Made by a program: the position numbers and the translations under genes. Source: Shinella sp. PSBB067 (GTDB lineage: Bacteria > Pseudomonadota > Alphaproteobacteria > Rhizobiales > Rhizobiaceae). Taken from it: DNA of 64,000 nt. Numbering within the stretch: position 1 is the first letter of the stretch; each line of letters starts with the position of its first letter. Below are positions 59,198 to 64,000 of the stretch, one piece after another. A model generated the notes under the pieces. That model did no database searches, was not told where the DNA came from, and was given only the letters and a program-made list of their open reading frames with translations. The stretch is taken from NCBI RefSeq assembly GCF_016839145.1, contig NZ_CP069303.1, forward strand, positions 3,959,001 to 4,023,000, given 5' to 3'.

Positions 59198-60094
59198 TCA
59201 GCGAGCGGCAGGCGACACCGCCTGCCCGCCGCCGGCAGGCCGCGCCGCTGCCGCCTGTGCCCGCTGGCCGAGCCAGACGCTGGCCAGCACCACCGCCATG
59301 CCGGTGATCTGCAGCAGGCCGAGGTCCTGCCGGAGCAGCGCCCAGCCCAGGACGACGGCGACGAGGGGGCTGAGGAAGCCGAGCGGCGAGACCGTCGCCG
59401 GATCGAGCCGCGCAAGGCCGCGGAACCAGACGATATAGGTGAGGGCTCCGCCGATCACGCCGAGATAGAGGAAGCCGACGAGGTTCTGCGTCGTCGGCAC
59501 CGGCAGGGCCGGTTCGAGGAAGAGTGCGGCGGGCACCAGCAGCAGGCCGCCGGCGGTGAGCTGCCAGGCAGTGAAGGTCAGCGGCGGCACCGGCGGCTGC
59601 CAGTGGCGCGAGAGCACTGTGCCGAAGGCCATGGAGACGGCACCGGCAAGGCCCGCCGCGATGCCGATCGGATCCAGCGCCGCGGCGGGCGTCAGCACCA
59701 GCAGCGCGACGCCGCCGATGCCGGCAAGGCCGGCGAGAACCTGGAGCGGCCGCACCGCCGTGCCCATGATGGCGCGCGACAGGCCGAGCACGATCAGCGG
59801 CTGGATGGCCCCGACCGTCGCGGCGACGCCGCCCGGCAGGCGGTAGGCCGAAACGAAAAGCATGGCCCAGAAGACGGAGAAGTTCAGCGCGCCGAGCAGG
59901 AAGCTGCGCGGCCACCAGACGCCCTCCGGCAGCCGGCGCACGAGCAGCAGCAGGAGAAGCCCGGCGGGAAGGGCGCGCAGCATGGCGACGGTCAGCGGAT
60001 AGCCGGCGGGCAGCAGCTCGGTGGTGACGATATAGGTGCTGCCCCAGATGGCAGGGGCGACGGCGGTCAGGAGGATGTCGGAGGCGCGGGACAC
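59198..60094 (-). CDS. EamA/DMT-family transporter
   Basis: A 298-residue protein with ten membrane segments in two EamA repeats (residues about 5-135 and 145-285). The first opens LLTAVAPAIWGSTYIVTTELLP; the second has LTFTAWQLTAGGLLLVPAALF and GALTYIVWFRGLARL. Such proteins export amino acids or other metabolites, or drugs. It begins with GTG (60094). It is divergent from a MarR gene with two palindromes between them, so it is the probable target. Confidence 0.9.
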   Translation of the reverse strand: MSRASDILLTAVAPAIWGSTYIVTTELLPAGYPLTVAMLRALPAGLLLLLLVRRLPEGVWWPRSFLLGALNFSVFWAMLFVSAYRLPGGVAATVGAIQPLIVLGLSRAIMGTAVRPLQVLAGLAGIGGVALLVLTPAAALDPIGIAAGLAGAVSMAFGTVLSRHWQPPVPPLTFTAWQLTAGGLLLVPAALFLEPALPVPTTQNLVGFLYLGVIGGALTYIVWFRGLARLDPATVSPLGFLSPLVAVVLGWALLRQDLGLLQITGMAVVLASVWLGQRAQAAAARPAGGGQAVSPAAR

Positions 60095-60114
60095 GAATTA
60101 TCTCCATCAAAAGA

Positions 60115-60157
60115 ATCTTGAAATCAAGATATATCGTTTTATCTTGACGTCAAGATA
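60115..60157. promoter_or_regulatory. Two MarR-type operator palindromes
   Basis: ATCTTGAAATCAAGAT (60115-60130, 7-bp arms) and TATCTTGACGTCAAGATA (60140-60157, perfect 18 bp) share ATCTTGA arms and lie 25 nt centre to centre between the EamA gene (minus) and the MarR gene (plus). Size and placing fit autoregulation by MarR and control of the exporter. Confidence 0.85.
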
Positions 60158-60177
60158 ATCTCTGCTTTAGTCGTACC

Positions 60178-60660
60178 ATGGATCACGTCGACAGAATTCT
60201 CGAACAGTGGCGGCGCGAGCGGCCGGACCTCGATGTCGAGCCGATGGGCCTGCTCGGCCGCCTGGCGCGGCTGCGCACCCACCTTGCCCGCGAGGTCGAA
60301 AGGACGCTCCTGGCGCATGGGCTCAATTCGGCGAGCTTCGACGTCCTGGCGACGCTGCGCCGTGCCGGTCCGCCCTGCAAGCTTTCGCCCGGCGACCTCA
60401 TCGCGACCACCATGGTCAGCTCCGGCACCATGACCAACCGGCTCGACCAGTTGGAGAAGGCGGATCTGATCGAGCGCGCGCACAATCCGGACGACCGGCG
60501 CGGCGTCATCATCGCGTTGACGCCGAAGGGCTTTGCGCTGGTGGATGAGGCGGTGACCGCGCATGTCGCGAACCAGCACCGGCTGCTTGCGGGGTTGAGC
60601 CCGGAGGAGCGCGCGGCGCTGGATGGGCTGTTGCGGAAATTTCTGAAAGAGTTTGAGTAA
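60178..60660 (+). CDS. MarR-family transcriptional regulator
   Basis: A 160-residue winged-helix regulator. The recognition region is LSPGDLIATTMVSSGTMTNRLDQLEKADLIERAHNPDDRRGVIIALTPKGFALVDEA. The N-terminal WRRERPDLDVEPMGLLGRLARL matches a MarR subgroup common beside DMT or MFS exporters. Start ATG 60178 is just after the palindromes. It probably responds to a metabolite and derepresses the divergent EamA gene. Confidence 0.94.
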   Translation: MDHVDRILEQWRRERPDLDVEPMGLLGRLARLRTHLAREVERTLLAHGLNSASFDVLATLRRAGPPCKLSPGDLIATTMVSSGTMTNRLDQLEKADLIERAHNPDDRRGVIIALTPKGFALVDEAVTAHVANQHRLLAGLSPEERAALDGLLRKFLKEFE

Positions 60661-60686
60661 CACGCTGCTGGAGCGTCCCACGCTTG

Positions 60687-60820
60687 CCCTGCCGGGCGTC
60701 TCTCCCCCCGACAGGTCGGGAGATTGGATTGGGTGGTGTTCTGCCCATCCTCGACGTCGCTGGTAGAGCAAGGCTCTCATCTTGCCGATACCCCCTTGTG
60801 GGGGATATGCCGGGCAGGGC
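60687..60820. repeat. Palindromic repeat-like segment
   Basis: CCCTGCCGGGCGTCTCTCCC at the left and, on the other strand, GCCCTGCCCGGCATATCCCC at the right form long inverted ends with internal hairpins (CCCCGACAGGTCGGG; CCCCCTTGTGGGGG). It looks related to the family B type. It lies between convergent genes and may end transcription. No gene is seen here. Confidence 0.5.
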
Positions 60821-60853
60821 AGCGGTGCCTGACGCGTAAGCGTGCGTTTGAGC

Positions 60854-61444
60854 TCAGATCCGTCCAGCGAGCCTTTCGACCCGCAGGAGATGGGCTTTGC
60901 GCTTCCTGTCGCCGATGCGGTCCATGTCGTAGAGATTGACCAGCCTGAAATCGAGGCCCTTGGCGCAGAAGGCGGCGATGCCGCGCTTGAGGAGGCGCCT
61001 TACGGGATTGCCCATGTAGAGATGCACCACCCACCAGGGCGAGCCCGTCGTGGTGAAGGCCCAGAAGAGGCGGATGTTGCCGAGCCGCGGCTGGATGCGC
61101 CCGCCGTCCGGATCGTTCTCGAAGGCGATGCCCGGCGCGAAGACCCGGTCGAAGAAGCCCTTCAGGATGGCCGGGAAATTGAACCACCATTGCGGAAAGA
61201 CGAGCACCAGGCCGTCCGCCTGTTTCAGCCGGGAGACGAAGGGCTCTGCGTCCGAGGGATCGTAGGACGGCTCGAAATAGCGCGACCGTTCGGACGGGGT
61301 CAGCCGCGGATCGAAGCCCTCGCGGTAGAGGTCGAGCAGGTCGACCGCATGGCCGTTCGCGGCCAGCTTTCCGCGCACCGTCTCGGCGACGCTTGCGGCG
61401 AAGCTGTCCTCCAGCGGATGGGCGAGCACGACGAGAATGCGCAT
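60854..61444 (-). CDS. NAD(P)H-dependent oxidoreductase, flavodoxin-like fold
   Basis: A 196-residue protein of the NQO/MdaB-KefF group. It starts RILVVLAHPLEDSFAASVAETV (FMN/FAD phosphate site). DGLVLVFPQWWFNFPAILKGFFDRVFAPGIAF is the family core. It reduces quinones or other electrophiles with two electrons. ATG 61444 fits the conserved first strand. It is 7 nt downstream of xseA on the same strand, so probably co-transcribed. Confidence 0.92.
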   Translation of the reverse strand: MRILVVLAHPLEDSFAASVAETVRGKLAANGHAVDLLDLYREGFDPRLTPSERSRYFEPSYDPSDAEPFVSRLKQADGLVLVFPQWWFNFPAILKGFFDRVFAPGIAFENDPDGGRIQPRLGNIRLFWAFTTTGSPWWVVHLYMGNPVRRLLKRGIAAFCAKGLDFRLVNLYDMDRIGDRKRKAHLLRVERLAGRI

Positions 61445-61451
61445 GGTGGCC

Positions 61452-63032
61452 TCAGAACAGCGAGCCCTGGCGGGGCGCCGGCTTTTCCTCTTCCGCCTTC
61501 GCAGGCTTCCTGCGCGGCGGGCCGCCGCCCGATCCGGTGACGGCATCCACCGTGCCGTCGGCGAATTCGATGGCGATGGACCGCCCGAGCCCGAGGCTGG
61601 CGGCACCCTTCACCGGCGCACCCTCCTCGTCGCGCACCAGCGCATAGCCGCGTTTCAGGACATTTCGGTAGGAGAGCGATTGCAGCATGCGGTCCTGGGC
61701 CTGAAGCAGCGCGCGGCGGCGGGCAAGATCCCCGACGAGCGCGCTTTCGGCGCGCAGCACAAGACCCCTGAGCCGGTCGGAGGAACGCTCCGTCCGCGCC
61801 TTGATGCGGGCGGGTGTCGCGCGCAGCGACACGTCGAAGGCGGAAAGGCGGGCGCGAAGCTGGTCGAGCCGGCGCTCGACGATGCGCTCGGCCCTCATGA
61901 GGCGGTCGGCGACGCGCTGGCGGCGCTCGGCGATGCGGGTGAGGAGCATGTCGGGCCGAAGATGGGCGGCGGTGCGCTCGAAGGCGCGGCGCTTGTTCAC
62001 CGTGTTCATCTGGAGGCCCCGCCCGAGCCCGGCGGCGGCCTCGTCGAAGCGGCGGCGCGGCAGGGCGAGAAGCTGGTCGAGCGAGGGAAGCGCCCGGGCG
62101 AGTGCGCGAATCCCTTGCCGGCGATTGTCCATCTGGCGGGCCGTCGCCCCGCGAAGGCGCGCGGCGAGCGAGGCGACTTCCGCATCGAGGTCGGCCTTGA
62201 CCGGCACGGCCATTTCGGCCGCGCCCGTCGGCGTCGGGGCGCGGCGGTCGCTCGCATGGTCGATCAGCGTCCAGTCGGTCTCGTGGCCGACGGCGGAGAT
62301 CAGAGGGATCTGCGAGGCGGCGGCGGCGCGCACGACGATCTCGTCGTTGAAGCTCCAGAGATCCTCGAGGCTGCCCCCGCCGCGCGCGACGATCAGCACG
62401 TCCGGCCGCCGGATCGGCCCGAACGGGTCCAGCGTGTTGAAGCCCTCGATGGCGGCCGCCACCTCCTGCCCCGAGCCTTCGCCCTGCACCTTCACCGGCC
62501 AGACGACGACATGGACCGGAAAGCGGTCGGCGATGCGGTGGAGGATGTCGCGGATGACCGCGCCGGTCGGCGAGGTCACGACGCCGATGACCCTCGGCAG
62601 GAAGGGCAGGGGCTTCTTGCGCTCCGCGTCGAACAGCCCTTCGGCGGCGAGCTTGCGGCGGCGCTCCTCCAGCAGCGCCATCAGCGCGCCGGCGCCGGCC
62701 GGCTCCAGCGTCTCGATGACGATCTGGTATTTCGAGGAGCCGGGGAAGGTGGTGATCTTGCCGGTGGCGATCACCTCCATGCCCTCTTCCGGCTTGAAGC
62801 GCAGGCGCGAGAAGCTGCCCTTCCAGATCACCGCGTCGATGCGCGCCCGGTCGTCCTTCAGCGAGAAATAGGCGTGCCCCGAGGAATGCGTGCCGCGGTA
62901 GCCGGAAATCTCGCCGCGCACCCGAACCTGGTCGAAGGCCTGCTCGACGGTGCGCTTGATGGAGCCGGAAAGCTCCGACACCGAATATTCGGCAAGGTTC
63001 GAGGGCGAATCAGTCTCGGAAAAGAAGCTCAT
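61452..63032 (-). CDS. xseA: Exodeoxyribonuclease VII large subunit
   Basis: A 526-residue XseA. The N-terminal OB-fold (about 15-110) begins [45 protein letters not shown]. The catalytic core has [39 protein letters not shown] and [30 protein letters not shown] long coiled coil (about 300-460) and C-terminal domain follow. It degrades single-stranded DNA in repair with XseB, not in the window. The C-terminal tail ([25 protein letters not shown]) is disordered and basic. Confidence 0.96.
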   Translation of the reverse strand: MSFFSETDSPSNLAEYSVSELSGSIKRTVEQAFDQVRVRGEISGYRGTHSSGHAYFSLKDDRARIDAVIWKGSFSRLRFKPEEGMEVIATGKITTFPGSSKYQIVIETLEPAGAGALMALLEERRRKLAAEGLFDAERKKPLPFLPRVIGVVTSPTGAVIRDILHRIADRFPVHVVVWPVKVQGEGSGQEVAAAIEGFNTLDPFGPIRRPDVLIVARGGGSLEDLWSFNDEIVVRAAAASQIPLISAVGHETDWTLIDHASDRRAPTPTGAAEMAVPVKADLDAEVASLAARLRGATARQMDNRRQGIRALARALPSLDQLLALPRRRFDEAAAGLGRGLQMNTVNKRRAFERTAAHLRPDMLLTRIAERRQRVADRLMRAERIVERRLDQLRARLSAFDVSLRATPARIKARTERSSDRLRGLVLRAESALVGDLARRRALLQAQDRMLQSLSYRNVLKRGYALVRDEEGAPVKGAASLGLGRSIAIEFADGTVDAVTGSGGGPPRRKPAKAEEEKPAPRQGSLF

Positions 63033-63101
63033 GTTCGCAATTGTAGTGCGTTTCGCCCCGGATGACAGCGCGCGGCGGGCTGCATCCCCAGCCGGCTCGC
63101 C

Positions 63102-64000
63102 CTATTCCGGCTTCACCCGGTAGAGCCGGAGGACGGCATCTTCCGTGCCGGCGATGGGTTCCAGATAGGCCGGCACCTTGCCCTTGAGGAGATCGGCATA
63201 GAGGCCGCCGGGCTCGGCCTTTGCGATGTCGCGGGTCTGTGCGTCGTCGTTGCAGAAGGCGAGCAGCGTGACATGGGCGCCGCGCAGGAAGGCTTCCGAC
63301 TGCTGCGGACTGGAAAGGCCGATATGCAGCTCCGTCAGCATGCCGCCCTGGTTGCGGTGATAGGGCGCGGAAAGCACGCGGTGGCCGGTATGGCGCAGGA
63401 TCGCCGCGCCGAGATTGGAGGCCCCGGCCACCACGCCGGCGGGCTCGGCGGCAAGCGGCGCGATCGAAGCCGCGGCCGTGCAGGAGGGGCGTGCGACCTG
63501 CGGGGTGGAAAGCCCGGTGCGCAGCGTGTCCTGCGAGCGTCCCGGCAGAAGCGCGCCGGCGAGCGCCCAGGTGGCGGGCACCGAGGCGAGCGTCACGCCG
63601 ATGAAGGCAAGGCCCGCGCCGAGGTTCTTCGGGTCGGCATTGGCCTTGCGCCTGAGATCGGTGATGGCAAGGCCGAGCGGCAGGGCCGAGAGCATGTTGG
63701 CGAAGATCGCGCCGCGGATCTGGAAGAGCGAGACGGCAAAGGCGGTCGCCAGCAGGCCGAGGACGATGAGATGCCCCTCCGCCGCCTGCCCGCGGCGGAT
63801 GCGCCAGAGGCAGGCGAGCATGGCGAGGAGGCTTGGCGCGTAGAAGCTGCCGACCGACCCCGGATCGAGCTTGAACTGCGCGACGGCCGATTGCGCCTCG
63901 ATGACGCCGGCAAGCCAGAAGGCCTTCAGCAGCGGGTCGAGCGCATCGAGCGGGTTGGCAAGGCAGCCGGGCGCGATGACGAGGACCGATGCGGCGATCG
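63102..64000 (-). CDS. Integral membrane protein, C-terminal part
   Basis: A partial gene running off the right edge; about 299 residues are open with no stop up to the window end. Membrane segments are clear (LLAMLACLWRI, LIVLGLLATAFAVSLFQI, ALPLGLAI, FIGVTLASVPATWALAGALL), followed by a periplasmic-looking C-terminal domain. A conserved-looking AILRHTGHRVLSAPYHRNQGGM stands in the latter. FKLDPGSVGSFYAPSLLA precedes the visible helices. The layout resembles GT-C-like or other large membrane enzymes with a soluble tail, but I do not recognise a family. An ATG at 63821 is internal, not the true start. Confidence 0.75.
   Translation of the reverse strand, partial: IAASVLVIAPGCLANPLDALDPLLKAFWLAGVIEAQSAVAQFKLDPGSVGSFYAPSLLAMLACLWRIRRGQAAEGHLIVLGLLATAFAVSLFQIRGAIFANMLSALPLGLAITDLRRKANADPKNLGAGLAFIGVTLASVPATWALAGALLPGRSQDTLRTGLSTPQVARPSCTAAASIAPLAAEPAGVVAGASNLGAAILRHTGHRVLSAPYHRNQGGMLTELHIGLSSPQQSEAFLRGAHVTLLAFCNDDAQTRDIAKAEPGGLYADLLKGKVPAYLEPIAGTEDAVLRLYRVKPE

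Overview
This 64 kb window is high-G+C chromosomal DNA from an alphaproteobacterium, most likely a member of the Rhizobiaceae (Shinella, Sinorhizobium or Rhizobium-like; genus not decidable by eye). The evidence is the gene content (dnaK-dnaJ pair, BA14K-family protein, recF followed by a MoeB/ThiF protein, efp beside epmA/epmB, yejABEF, an amino acid:carrier protein ligase operon), the alphaproteobacterial heat-shock promoter form in front of dnaK, and the rhizobial-type palindromic intergenic repeats. I saw no rRNA, tRNA, CRISPR array, transposase or phage gene.

Layout. 1-2.0 kb: end of a tartronate semialdehyde reductase gene and a glycerate 2-kinase gene (glyoxylate to 2-phosphoglycerate). 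2.2-5.6 kb: dnaK and dnaJ on the minus strand, with a heat-shock promoter and a terminator. 5.9-7.1 kb: a two-gene, visibly AT-richer insert that looks like a nuclease toxin and its immunity gene. 7.1-13.0 kb: PBP1A, a BA14K protein, a YbhN-type membrane protein, an M20 peptidase and a MarR regulator. 13.5-18.5 kb: polA and an ABC exporter facing each other across palindromic repeats. 18.7-25.9 kb: a secreted GH5 glucanase, then a tightly overlapping five-gene operon (carrier protein, acyl-CoA dehydrogenase-like enzyme, amino acid:carrier protein ligase, DUF1839, GH2-like glycosidase).

26-32.9 kb: YigZ-family protein, 1-Cys peroxiredoxin, a TetR regulator with a perfect 18-bp inverted-repeat operator shared with a small membrane protein, a HAD phosphatase, recF-moeB, and a glyoxylate/hydroxypyruvate reductase. 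33-37.5 kb: SH3-domain secreted protein, adenosine kinase, then the complete EF-P beta-lysylation set (efp, epmA, epmB). 37.6-44 kb: chemoreceptor with a CheR-docking-like tail, EI24/CysZ-like protein, VOC protein and TetR with an inverted operator, nth, DUF2244 protein, AraC-MGMT fusion. 44-49 kb: gpmA, dapB, an ABC exporter, glk and mgsA. 49-56.3 kb: mepA and the complete yejABEF peptide importer. 56.3-64 kb: ghrA, ybaK, M29 aminopeptidase, EamA exporter and MarR sharing two palindromes, NAD(P)H oxidoreductase, xseA, and a truncated integral membrane protein.

The window is mainly housekeeping genes. The two most unusual blocks are the carrier-protein/GH2 operon (20.1-25.9 kb) and the putative toxin-immunity pair (6.0-7.1 kb). 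Several families of palindromic repeats lie in the intergenic spaces, one copy being interrupted by another element.
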